From an uncultured Bacteroidia bacterium (GTDB lineage Bacteria > Bacteroidota > Bacteroidia > Bacteroidales > UBA932), in NCBI GenBank assembly GCA_902762435.1, contig CACWOH010000008.1:32433-96432 (forward strand): a stretch of DNA of 64,000 bases, written 5' to 3'. The stretch's first letter is position 1. Every line of letters begins with the position of its first letter. The notes under the pieces were generated by a model. That model made no database searches. It saw only the letters and a list, made by a program, of their open reading frames with translations, and had not been told where the DNA came from. Made by a program: the position numbers and the translations under genes. Positions 1 to 6,466 of this stretch are shown piece by piece.

Positions 1-34
1 AGGCCGAGATGGGCCGTTCCTGAGCGGCGGCCCC

Positions 35-73
35 CTGTCACTCCGAGTGAACGCAGCAAATCGAGAAAATCTA
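35..73. repeat. REP-like intergenic repeat (TGTCACTCCGAG type)
   Basis: The stretch starts TGTCACTCCGAGTGAACGC and ends with TCGAGAAAATCTA. It resembles the short dispersed 'TGTCA-CC-GAG' elements common between genes in gut Bacteroidales. A related relic lies at 60355-60378. Just before it, GGGCCG (11-16) can pair with CGGCCC (28-33). Family membership is inferred from pattern only. Confidence 0.4.
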
Positions 74-74
74 T

Positions 75-104
75 TTTGATTATTTGAAAAAAGTTGTAAC
101 TTTG
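75..104 (+). promoter_or_regulatory. Bacteroidetes-type promoter of tRNA-Pro
   Basis: TTTG at 75-78 and TAACTTTG at 97-104 are separated by 18 bases, close to the Bacteroidetes primary sigma consensus TTTG-N19/20-TAnnTTTG. The tRNA begins 19 bases after the -7 box. Confidence 0.6.
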
Positions 105-123
105 CAGTCCATTTCGAGGGCAT

Positions 124-196
124 CTGGGTGTGGCGCAGTTGGTAGCGCACCTGGTTAGGGACCAGGAGGTCGCTCGTTCAAGTCGAGTCACCCAGA
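124..196 (+). tRNA. tRNA-Pro with anticodon AGG
   Basis: All four arms fold: acceptor CTGGGTG (124-130) with CACCCAG (189-195), a D arm, anticodon stem CCTGG/CCAGG (150-154/162-166) with loop TTAGGGA, and a T arm with loop TTCAAGT (177-183). Discriminator A196 is followed by CAA, so CCA is not encoded. C1-G72 fits proline. Anticodon A157-G158-G159 reads CCU; bacterial proline tRNAs normally carry UGG, GGG or CGG, so A34 is unusual. The 3' half (169-196) is repeated at 3291-3318, suggesting the gene served as an integration site. Confidence 0.85.
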
Positions 197-218
197 CAAA
201 TGAAAAACAAGCACTTAC
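169..218 (+). repeat. Left copy of tRNA 3'-end direct repeat (att-like)
   Basis: Bases 169-200 (3' part of tRNA-Pro plus four following bases) are identical to 3291-3322. Similarity continues through the left arm of the downstream terminator to 218 (3340 in the second copy) with only three mismatches. Duplication of a tRNA 3' end is the classic trace of site-specific integration; no integrase is present in between. Confidence 0.7.
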
Positions 219-243
219 ATTTCCGTAAGTGCTTGTTTTTTTT
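203..243 (+). terminator. Rho-independent terminator after tRNA-Pro
   Basis: AACAAGCACTTAC pairs with GTAAGTGCTTGTT around a six-base loop (219-224), followed by a run of eight T. Confidence 0.85.
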
Positions 244-244
244 A

Positions 245-387
245 GTAAAGGTGTGAAAAGGGCGTGATTTCAGCGTGATGTTAGGGGCGATCTGACCGGT
301 CACACGGTCCGTGTTGACGGTGATCGTGGTCTAGGCGCCCGCAAGCAGAGGCAGGCCCAGGCAAATGAAAGAGAGGATTCTTTTCAT
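245..387 (-). pseudogene. 5' stub of a second GH51 arabinofuranosidase
   Basis: Reading leftward from ATG at 387-385 gives an 18-residue signal peptide (MKRILSFICLGLPLLAGA) followed at once by TAG (333-331). The frame then continues as TTITVNTDRVTGQIAPN, which matches the start of GH51 alpha-L-arabinofuranosidases (usually followed by the 'GxFFEDI' segment). The match ends near 280, shortly before the tRNA terminator. It lies 18 bases downstream of the intact GH51 gene, so it is probably the remains of the next gene of a two-gene arabinofuranosidase operon. Both the stop codon and the truncation disable it. Confidence 0.6.
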
Positions 388-404
388 ATCGGGGTCGGTT
401 AGTG

Positions 405-3014
405 TTATTTGGTTTTTACTCTAAGAATAGTGAATGAATTAGGCTTGAAAGTCATCTCGAATGATTTTGAGAACTTATTGTAAAGGCTTTCAACAGGATG
501 GATCTTGTCCGGATTGTCGAAATCGTTTTCATCGTACAAGGAATCGGCGGACAAGGTGATGACTTTGCCCTTTGACTCGACAGAAGCGACGTTGGAGATG
601 TTGATGGCGGTACGGAAAGGCTCGTTGAGGGCGTTGACAACCTTGATGATCATCTCTCCGCTGTCTCGGTCATAGCCGGCGAGGGCATATCTCTTCTGCA
701 AGGGCTTGTATTCCGCCTTGCCTATCTCGTTGCCGTCGATGAAGCAAATGATTTCGGCTCCGTTGACGGCGACCTTCACCTCATGCCATTCATCTGCAGG
801 AAGCTCAAGCTCGTTGCTGAGAGTACCAAGCGAGATGTTGGTGTTACCTTCGACCATAACAACGGATGCGGTATATTTCGGTGCAGTTGTACTGACAGGG
901 GCTGCGCCTCTGAACCTGGGAGCGCTTACGTTGAAAGAGAGGTAGTTCCTGTCATCCTTGACGGCGAAGCGTATACCGAAGCTGCCAAGGCTGTTCTCGA
1001 ACTTGACCTTTGCCGCTACTTCGAAATTGCCGGATGCTCCTGAAACAGAAGTGACCCAGCCGCCGGCTGACAGCCTTGGAGGTACATTCTTGTTTGTTCC
1101 CGGTATATAGAGATTTGGCTCGACCAGGTAATTGAGGTCTTTGAATTCTCCGGTGGCGTAGCCTTCGGCGGTCTTGTCCCAAGAGCCCTGCTCTTCCCAG
1201 TCGCCCGCCGTTGCCTGACCGTTGATGGTGAAGTCCTTCATTTCGACCTTTGAACCCGGGGCGTTCACGCTGGCTGCGAATCCGGTCTTGCCTTCAAGCT
1301 TCAAAGCGGTCTGTTCAAGTGCGAGCTTTGTGCCGAGAATGACATCAGGACGGTTGTGGCTGAACATACACTGTACGTGGTATGAGGTGCGGGGCACGAC
1401 GATGTTGTTCTTGAAGCGGATGAGGTTGGTCGGCCACATCTGGAAATCAGTGTTTTCGAGGATAGGGGCGAAAGACGCGATTTTCACAAGATCCGAGTTC
1501 CTTTCGATGCCGAGCATAAATGAAGCTTCAGCGAGAGCGCCTTCGAGCGTGCCCGGACCCACACCGCTGTTGACGGCATATTCGCCTACATATACTTCGT
1601 AGAGACCGCGTGGTGCGTTGTCGAAAACATCTGTGGTGTTGAAGAACTGTTCCGGGCGGACATAGTAGTGAGGATCGATCATTTCCACTGTCCCCGCGTC
1701 GTAAGTGTCAGGAACCGGCGTGAGGCGGTCGTGGGTGCTGATGTACTTGATCTGAGGGTATTTCTCCTTGAGCCGCTTGTAGATGTAGCTGTAGTGCTTT
1801 GCATACTCATCGCCCGAATTCTCGTTCCCGATCTCTATGTATTTGAGGTGGAACGGTTCAGGGTGTCCGTTCCTGGCCCTGACTGCGCCCCATTTTGAGT
1901 CGGCGTCTCCGATAGCATATTCAATGGCGTCAAGATGGTCCTGGATGAGCTGGTCCATCTCGTCAAGTTCGAAATAGTCACCGTTGCGTACTACACAGGA
2001 CAGACCGGCGTTGATGACGAACATAGGCTCGGCTCCGATGTCTTCGCAAAACTGGAGGAAATCGTGGTAGCCGATGCTGCAACTGTTGTGATAGCCCCAC
2101 AAGTCCATCTTGCCGACACGGTCGATGCGGTCTCCGATGGTCTCCTTCCACTTGATGCGGTCCTCCATGGAGAGTCCTTCGACGATGCATCCTCCCGGCC
2201 AGCGGATGAATGAAGGCTTGATGTCGGCAAGGGTCTGCGCTATATCCTTTCTGAGGCCGTGGCCCATAAAGGTCTCCTGAGGAAGCAGGGAGATGTAGTC
2301 TATGAACAACGGGCCTTGGCCGTCGAACTCCATCACGAGTTTGGCCTTGTTGTCGGTAACTCCGCTCTCTACGACAGCCTCATACTTGTTCCATCTGCCG
2401 TTCTTGTCGAGGTCGAAGGTCTGCGAGAAAATCTCCTTGCCGTCCTTGCCGATGATGGAGGCTTTCACGTTTCCATCGTATGCAGCTGTGGCGCGGGCGT
2501 AGAATGAGAAGTTGTATTTGTCTCCGCTGACCATATTGAGGCCGGCGTATCCTTCGTTGGTGATTTTCGCACCGCTGCCCTTGATGTCCAGCCGGAGGTT
2601 GTTGGCGTTGCCCTTGCTGACAGGGTCGGTGCTGACAACTGTCATCGTCGCTGTAGATGAAGCCAACGGTTCGAGGCTCCAGCCCTCAGCCTTGTTCTGA
2701 GGGTCGAAATGATAGAAGATGTACCCCTTCACCTGACCGGACTGATAGTTGGGCTTTGCGGGACCGTGGATTTCGTCGCCTATGACAACACAGTCATCAG
2801 GGACGTCCTTCTCCTCAAAGCCCATATTGTAAATCATCTCAGGCCAGAGGCCACCGTCACCGGAACGGCTGATTTCTTCGATGAAAATACCCCAGAGGTC
2901 TTGAGGGAATTCTGTGATCTCATCTGCCATATCGATATCAATGACAGATCTCGATGCGTCGGAGCAGTTGCATAGAAGCAGGCACAGACACAAAAGCGCG
3001 AAGAATTTGTTCAT
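405..3014 (-). CDS. GH51 alpha-L-arabinofuranosidase, lipoprotein
   Basis: An 869-residue enzyme predicted to release terminal alpha-L-arabinofuranose from arabinan or arabinoxylan at the cell surface. A lipoprotein signal (LLLCNC, acylated Cys near 15-17) is followed by the GH51 N-terminal motif WGIFIEEISRSGDGGLWPE (41-59), an inserted carbohydrate-binding-like beta domain (about 105-245), then FIRWPGGCIVEG (269-280). GNEN at 396-399 contains the acid/base Glu398 and YVGEYA contains the nucleophile Glu478. A further concanavalin/DUF1080-like segment interrupts the C-terminal part (about 610-770), which makes it longer than minimal GH51 proteins (about 500-660 residues). It lies inside the segment bounded by tRNA repeats, with an IS30 end about 30 bases upstream of its start, so its native promoter may have been replaced. 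Confidence 0.9.
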   Translation of the reverse strand: MNKFFALLCLCLLLCNCSDASRSVIDIDMADEITEFPQDLWGIFIEEISRSGDGGLWPEMIYNMGFEEKDVPDDCVVIGDEIHGPAKPNYQSGQVKGYIFYHFDPQNKAEGWSLEPLASSTATMTVVSTDPVSKGNANNLRLDIKGSGAKITNEGYAGLNMVSGDKYNFSFYARATAAYDGNVKASIIGKDGKEIFSQTFDLDKNGRWNKYEAVVESGVTDNKAKLVMEFDGQGPLFIDYISLLPQETFMGHGLRKDIAQTLADIKPSFIRWPGGCIVEGLSMEDRIKWKETIGDRIDRVGKMDLWGYHNSCSIGYHDFLQFCEDIGAEPMFVINAGLSCVVRNGDYFELDEMDQLIQDHLDAIEYAIGDADSKWGAVRARNGHPEPFHLKYIEIGNENSGDEYAKHYSYIYKRLKEKYPQIKYISTHDRLTPVPDTYDAGTVEMIDPHYYVRPEQFFNTTDVFDNAPRGLYEVYVGEYAVNSGVGPGTLEGALAEASFMLGIERNSDLVKIASFAPILENTDFQMWPTNLIRFKNNIVVPRTSYHVQCMFSHNRPDVILGTKLALEQTALKLEGKTGFAASVNAPGSKVEMKDFTINGQATAGDWEEQGSWDKTAEGYATGEFKDLNYLVEPNLYIPGTNKNVPPRLSAGGWVTSVSGASGNFEVAAKVKFENSLGSFGIRFAVKDDRNYLSFNVSAPRFRGAAPVSTTAPKYTASVVMVEGNTNISLGTLSNELELPADEWHEVKVAVNGAEIICFIDGNEIGKAEYKPLQKRYALAGYDRDSGEMIIKVVNALNEPFRTAINISNVASVESKGKVITLSADSLYDENDFDNPDKIHPVESLYNKFSKSFEMTFKPNSFTILRVKTK

Positions 3015-3042
3015 ATTATGTAGTTAATGAGGTGAATTCTAA

Positions 3043-3290
3043 TTTGAAGTGCAACACACTTCAAAAGTCAAAATTAAATAATTGTTTACAATATTTCAAC
3101 GGTATCCTGTAATCCAATGACTTACGGGGCCTGTGGTTAAGTTTCCATTCGATCTCGGCAAGCATCTCATCTGTCAGCTCGCTGAAATCCGTGCCTTTCG
3201 GAATGTACTGGCGTATCAGCCCGTTCGCGTTATCGTTTACACCCCGCTCCCAAGAGTGGTGTGGGCTTGCGAAGTAGAACTCGGCATCGA
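3043..3290 (-). mobile_element. Truncated IS30-family insertion sequence
   Basis: The minus strand encodes the C-terminal ~75 residues of an IS30 transposase: FYFASPHHSWERG, NANGLIRQYIPKGTDF and a NHRPRKSLDYRIP motif, all hallmarks of the IS30 catalytic domain around its last acidic residue. The frame ends at 3061-3063 within a perfect 9-bp inverted repeat (TTTGAAGTG 3043-3051, CACTTCAAA 3057-3065) that is probably the terminal repeat. The upstream part of the gene is lost: homology stops exactly where the duplicated tRNA 3' end begins (3291). The fragment cannot encode an active transposase. Confidence 0.75.
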
Positions 3291-3340
3291 GTCGCTCGTT
3301 CAAGTCGAGTCACCCAGACAAACAAAAATCAAGCACTTAC
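3291..3340 (+). repeat. Right copy of tRNA-Pro 3'-end direct repeat (att-like)
   Basis: Bases 3291-3322 match 169-200 perfectly and similarity continues to 3340. There is no D arm or anticodon arm here, so this is not a second tRNA. With the left copy it bounds a 3122-bp unit holding the GH51 gene, a GH51 stub and the IS30 remnant. Confidence 0.7.
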
Positions 3341-3363
3341 AACGGTGCTTGATTTTTGTTTTT
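3324..3363 (+). terminator. Terminator-like hairpin after the second tRNA repeat
   Basis: AAAAATCAAGCAC (3324-3336) pairs with GTGCTTGATTTTT (3345-3357), followed by more T. It is a diverged version of the terminator at 203-243. Confidence 0.7.
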
Positions 3364-3365
3364 AG

Positions 3366-3431
3366 GGGACAGTCGACAACTTCAAGAGCACAAAGACCGG
3401 GCAGAAGATGTTCCTCTACCTCACCGGCTAG
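3366..3431 (+). pseudogene. Short 3' coding fragment of unknown gene
   Basis: The frame GTVDNFKSTKTGQKMFLYL ends in TAG at 3429-3431 and opens directly after the terminator-like hairpin (an in-frame TAG at 3363). It reads like the last strands of a secreted beta-sandwich protein whose body is missing. From here to 3571 I see no other gene. Confidence 0.3.
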
Positions 3432-3571
3432 GAAAGCAAAATCTGCTTTACTTACAATGGAGAGTTATATGTTGTGGATGATTGGCGACAATAGTTAGAT
3501 TCAGTTTCGGGGTCATGAACCGGTGTCGATGTGTGCGGCGGGGTCGGTCATTATGCTTTTGCAAAAATGAT

Positions 3572-3579
3572 TACCTTTG
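3572..3579 (+). promoter_or_regulatory. -7 promoter element (TACCTTTG)
   Basis: TACCTTTG matches the TAnnTTTG consensus 29 bases before the DUF6440 start. The only nearby TTTG (3558-3561) is spaced 10 bases away, too close for a standard -33 element. Confidence 0.4.
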
Positions 3580-3607
3580 GAATCAAATCATCAAATACCG
3601 AACCATC

Positions 3608-3781
3608 ATGGGAAGCGACAGATTCGACATTAAAGAAAAGGAAATGGTCAGCATCATGACCGAGACGATCGTGATCGTCGATAAGGAAACGGGGGTGAAC
3701 TACCTCTATGTCGGCCGCGGTTACGGCGGAGGTCTGACCCCGCTCCTTGACGCCGATGGCAACCTGGTCGTCACCAGGTAG
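3608..3781 (+). CDS. DUF6440 family protein (57 aa)
   Basis: A small protein without signal peptide. The core IVIVDKETGVNYLYVGRGY followed by GGLTPLLDADGNLVV is the characteristic DUF6440 pattern, a family known mainly from gut Firmicutes and Bacteroidota, phages and mobile elements, with no established function. I chose the ATG at 3608 because the family starts just before the RF..KE segment and the -7 box lies 29 bases upstream; a longer frame upstream has no family match. It sits alone between scarred regions, consistent with acquisition by transfer. Confidence 0.75.
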   Translation: MGSDRFDIKEKEMVSIMTETIVIVDKETGVNYLYVGRGYGGGLTPLLDADGNLVVTR

Positions 3782-3887
3782 GCTTTCAGTCGAGGAGGAA
3801 AGCACCTGGCAGAAAAAGAAATCCAGCCAAAAGGCCCAGCAAGGCACTTTGGCTGGATTTCTCCGTCAGCAATAAAACCAGGACCGC

Positions 3888-4853
3888 TTAAATAACCGAA
3901 AGACTCAAACGATACATCATTCCCTGGCTGACCGGAAAATCGGTCGAGATAACCTTTGCGCCGAGTTTGGGATTGCTGTTATAATCCGGGTAACGGTTTA
4001 TTGCCGTAGCTACGGTAACAATCAACTTACCACTAAAGTACGCTTCCGGAACAGGCACAAAGGGTACGTAAAGCGTCAATTTGCCGGATTCGGGAACTTC
4101 GATACCGCTACCATATTCACCTAAAAACAGTTCGGTATCTTCCCTGGCGGTTAGCTGATCGACAGGCCAGATACAGGCATAACCGCTGGCAAAGACATCT
4201 GAATCACTGACGGACTCAATCTTTATACCATACACTTTTTCGGGCAACTCTCCCCCAATTGTGAGGTCAACTTTCAAAATGCTCTGATAAGGAGTCATAT
4301 TCACAACGAGTTGGCCTTCCTCCGAAATCTCACATGCGTTAATCATGATAGGCTCCTCTGCCAAATGTGAATAGTCTGCGTTTGCGGTCTGCGTCATACC
4401 GTCCGTACTGAAATGCATAGTATCTTCGCCAAACTTGAATCCACGCAGATTCGACTCCGGCGTACGCCAGTCTCCTTGCATTTCCACACGGTCAACCAAG
4501 GCAGGATATACGGCGACAAGTGTCTCGCCTGCATTTGCGGACAGTTCACCGGAAAACTCGGCCGACTTCCTGCCTTTCGCTCCGGAACTGGTGAACTTAT
4601 CGATGGTCAAAACCCGTCCTTCATCATCCAAGGAAACGATAGAAATGGATTCTTCCGCATCCCAGGAGCCTTTCAGGACATTTCCATTCTCCGTAAAAGA
4701 CAGTTTGGTATCCGGGCTGCCGATCGTCGCCGTCAGCGTCATGGGGATGCCGGTTTTCACTTCCGGCTCATCAGCCGGAGTCAGCTGCTTGTTGCAGGAG
4801 ATTGCCGCCACCAGCGACAGGCCTGCCAGAATGAGATAATTCAATCCTTTCAT
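3888..4853 (-). CDS. Fimbrillin-like (Mfa-like) lipoprotein
   Basis: A 321-residue lipoprotein with signal MKGLNYLILAGLSLVAAISC. The N-terminal domain has features of the fimbrillin / Mfa-like family of Bacteroidales pili: PMTLTATIGSPDTKLSF near the mature N terminus, a segment with SWDAEESISIVS, then ETLVAVYPA. In that family the lipoprotein is processed and polymerised by donor-strand exchange on the surface. Only this subunit is visible, so it may be a stand-alone adhesin or an accessory tip subunit. The start at 4853 was preferred because it gives a proper lipoprotein signal. A 39-codon gene lies 19 bases upstream on the same strand. Confidence 0.7.
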   Translation of the reverse strand: MKGLNYLILAGLSLVAAISCNKQLTPADEPEVKTGIPMTLTATIGSPDTKLSFTENGNVLKGSWDAEESISIVSLDDEGRVLTIDKFTSSGAKGRKSAEFSGELSANAGETLVAVYPALVDRVEMQGDWRTPESNLRGFKFGEDTMHFSTDGMTQTANADYSHLAEEPIMINACEISEEGQLVVNMTPYQSILKVDLTIGGELPEKVYGIKIESVSDSDVFASGYACIWPVDQLTAREDTELFLGEYGSGIEVPESGKLTLYVPFVPVPEAYFSGKLIVTVATAINRYPDYNSNPKLGAKVISTDFPVSQGMMYRLSLSVI

Positions 4854-4872
4854 TTTCTGGTTCTCCTTTTGA

Positions 4873-4992
4873 TTAGTTGATTTCTCCGCCATCGCCGAAC
4901 TCGGGAGCGCTGGTGGCAATCACGCCCTCAAGTTTGATTTCCAGTTCCTCGCACCTGGGCGAGGCGTACTGCTCTTTTGTTTGTGTAATCAT
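4873..4992 (-). CDS. Small leader-like peptide upstream of fimbrillin
   Basis: A 39-codon frame starts MITQTKEQYASPRCEELEI and ends in APEFGDGGEIN before TAA at 4875-4873. Short proteins of this form (charged start, a central Glu-Leu rich stretch, a Gly/Asp tail) are often found directly upstream of fimbrillin-like genes in Bacteroidales; their role is not known to me. There is no signal peptide. It lies 19 bases before the lipoprotein start, so the two are probably cotranscribed. It could alternatively be an untranslated leader, but the family-like tail argues for translation. Confidence 0.55.
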   Translation of the reverse strand: MITQTKEQYASPRCEELEIKLEGVIATSAPEFGDGGEIN

Positions 4993-5216
4993 CGTTTATT
5001 GATTTGATCATTGATACGCGAAAAGCCCGGCACTTCCACTCCGAAAGTGCCGACGTAAATAGCAAATACCTGGTTTACAACAAGTTAAATGCCCCCCCCT
5101 ATTGGAAGGAAGAGTCATCAAGAATCGATATGAAGGAGTGATGGACATTCCCCATTCAAAATACGACTTTCAAAAATAATGATTATATGTCCAAAATCCA
5201 AATGGGAAATAATCAT

Positions 5217-5224
5217 TACATTTG
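5217..5224 (+). promoter_or_regulatory. -7 promoter element (TACATTTG) of ybaK
   Basis: TACATTTG lies 10 bases before the ATG at 5235, implying a very short mRNA leader. No clear TTTG element is found 19-21 bases upstream. Confidence 0.5.
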
Positions 5225-5234
5225 CATTATCGCG

Positions 5235-5711
5235 ATGAAAGAGCACATCCAAAAGACCAATGCCGTCCGGCTACTGGAGACCGCGGGGATTCCGTTCGGC
5301 CTCGTTCCCTATGAAGTCGATGAGAACAACCTGGCGGCGGACCACGTGGCGGCGCAGCTGGGAGAGCCGGTCGGGCAGGTATTCAAGACGCTGGTCCTGC
5401 GGGGAGACCGCGGAGGCCTGTTCGTCTGCGTGATGCCCGGGGATATGGAAGTGGACCTGAAAGTGGCCGCCCGCATCTCCGGCAATAAATCCGCGGCGAT
5501 GATCCACATGAAGGAACTGCTCCCCGAAACGGGCTACGTCCGCGGCGGGTGTTCTCCGATCGGGATGAAGAAACCCTTGCCGACCTTCGTCCATGAGTCG
5601 GCGCTGCTGTATGACTACATCTATGTCAGTGCCGGCGTGCGCGGCCTCCAGATCCAGATCGATCCGCAGGCGCTGATCTCCTTTATCGGGGCAGAAATCT
5701 ATCCTTTGTAA
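5235..5711 (+). CDS. ybaK: Cys-tRNA(Pro)/Cys-tRNA(Cys) deacylase YbaK
   Basis: A 158-residue YbaK/EbsC protein. The family hydrolyses cysteine mischarged on tRNA-Pro by prolyl-tRNA synthetase in the cytoplasm. Visible motifs are KTNAVRLLE at the start, VFKTLVLRG with the conserved Lys (about 53), a central GDMEVDLKVAARISGNKSA and the C-terminal GGCSPIGMKK motif. The ATG at 5235 gives the usual family length; an in-frame ATG 48 bases upstream lies before the -7 box. The neighbouring gene (5896) is a second prolyl-editing protein and a tRNA-Pro lies 5 kb upstream. Confidence 0.9.
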   Translation: MKEHIQKTNAVRLLETAGIPFGLVPYEVDENNLAADHVAAQLGEPVGQVFKTLVLRGDRGGLFVCVMPGDMEVDLKVAARISGNKSAAMIHMKELLPETGYVRGGCSPIGMKKPLPTFVHESALLYDYIYVSAGVRGLQIQIDPQALISFIGAEIYPL

Positions 5712-5717
5712 ACCGGC

Positions 5718-5829
5718 GGGGAAGGTCTCCATTTTGCCTGGATACCTTCCCCATCAAAATGGCGTCGGACGCCCTTCAGGGTCGGATTGAATGGGGAAGG
5801 TCTGCCACCTGATTGAAGACCTTCCCCAT
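5718..5829. repeat. Nested inverted repeats built on GGGGAAGGT
   Basis: GGGGAAGGT (5718-5726) pairs with ACCTTCCCC (5744-5752); CCATTTTG pairs with CAAAATGG across it; a 13-bp perfect arm (5791-5803) pairs with 5817-5829. Four copies of the same GGGGAAGGT core alternate in orientation. There is no T run, so a simple terminator is unlikely. Confidence 0.65.
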
Positions 5830-5851
5830 GCGAGCGGTACTGATAAGCAAT

Positions 5852-5882
5852 TTTGTTTTATTACGGGTAATGCGTATCTTTA
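5852..5882 (+). promoter_or_regulatory. Promoter of the prolyl-tRNA editing gene
   Basis: TTTG (5852-5855), 19-base spacer, TATCTTTA (5875-5882): one mismatch from TTTG-N19-TAnnTTTG. The ATG is 13 bases downstream. Confidence 0.65.
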
Positions 5883-5895
5883 ATCCGATAAAGTA

Positions 5896-6441
5896 ATGTC
5901 TTTCAAAGTAAGCGATATCATCACCATCCCGCCGCAGGCGTTCAACTCGGATCTTCAGCGTCAGGTCTATACGGCCTTTGCGTCGCTGGGGATTCCTTTT
6001 GGGCGCGTGGATACGGATCCGGGCCTGACGATGGAGGATTGCCGGCACATTGATGCGAAGATAGGTACGCGGATCGTGAAGACCCTCTTTCTGTGCAATC
6101 GGCAGCAGACGGAGTTCTATCTGTACGTGACGACGGATGACAAACCATTCGTCACGCGGGAGTTCTGCGGCGCGCTGGGTATTTCGCGGGTTTCCTTCGC
6201 CTCGGCGGAGAAGCTCTGGGAGCTGACGGGGGTTCAGGTGGGTGCGACGACCATCCTGAGCGCCATCCTGCCGCAGGCTGCCGGCGTGCATCTTGTGATG
6301 GACCGCAGCGTGGCGGAAACGGAGTGGTTCGCCTGCACGGACGGTACGGCCACCTGTTTCGTAAAGATCCGCACAAAGGACTTGCTCGAAAGGTATCTGC
6401 CCGCCACGGGGCATGGTTTGAGATTCATAGAGGAGAGTTAA
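5896..6441 (+). CDS. Prolyl-tRNA deacylase-like trans-editing protein (ProX/PrdX type)
   Basis: A 181-residue protein of the YbaK-like editing fold, in the 'prolyl-tRNA synthetase associated domain' branch. These free-standing proteins remove alanine (or a related amino acid) from mischarged tRNA-Pro. The pattern AFASLGIPFGRVDTDPGLTM near the N terminus, KTLFLCN with the conserved Lys, and VGATTILSAIL in place of the GxxSP loop fit that branch. It has its own promoter although it follows ybaK directly. The exact editing substrate cannot be decided from sequence. Confidence 0.8.
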   Translation: MSFKVSDIITIPPQAFNSDLQRQVYTAFASLGIPFGRVDTDPGLTMEDCRHIDAKIGTRIVKTLFLCNRQQTEFYLYVTTDDKPFVTREFCGALGISRVSFASAEKLWELTGVQVGATTILSAILPQAAGVHLVMDRSVAETEWFACTDGTATCFVKIRTKDLLERYLPATGHGLRFIEES

Positions 6442-6466
6442 TTGAGTTTGAGTCAATTAATAGAAT

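Noticed and set aside
3291-3318. Second tRNA-Pro gene
   Set aside because: Only the T arm and the acceptor 3' strand are present; there is no D arm, anticodon arm or 5' acceptor strand.
3482-3607. Long N-terminal extension of the DUF6440 protein
   Set aside because: The extension has no family match, contains the -7 promoter box and is basic and Cys-rich by chance; the ATG at 3608 gives the normal family length.
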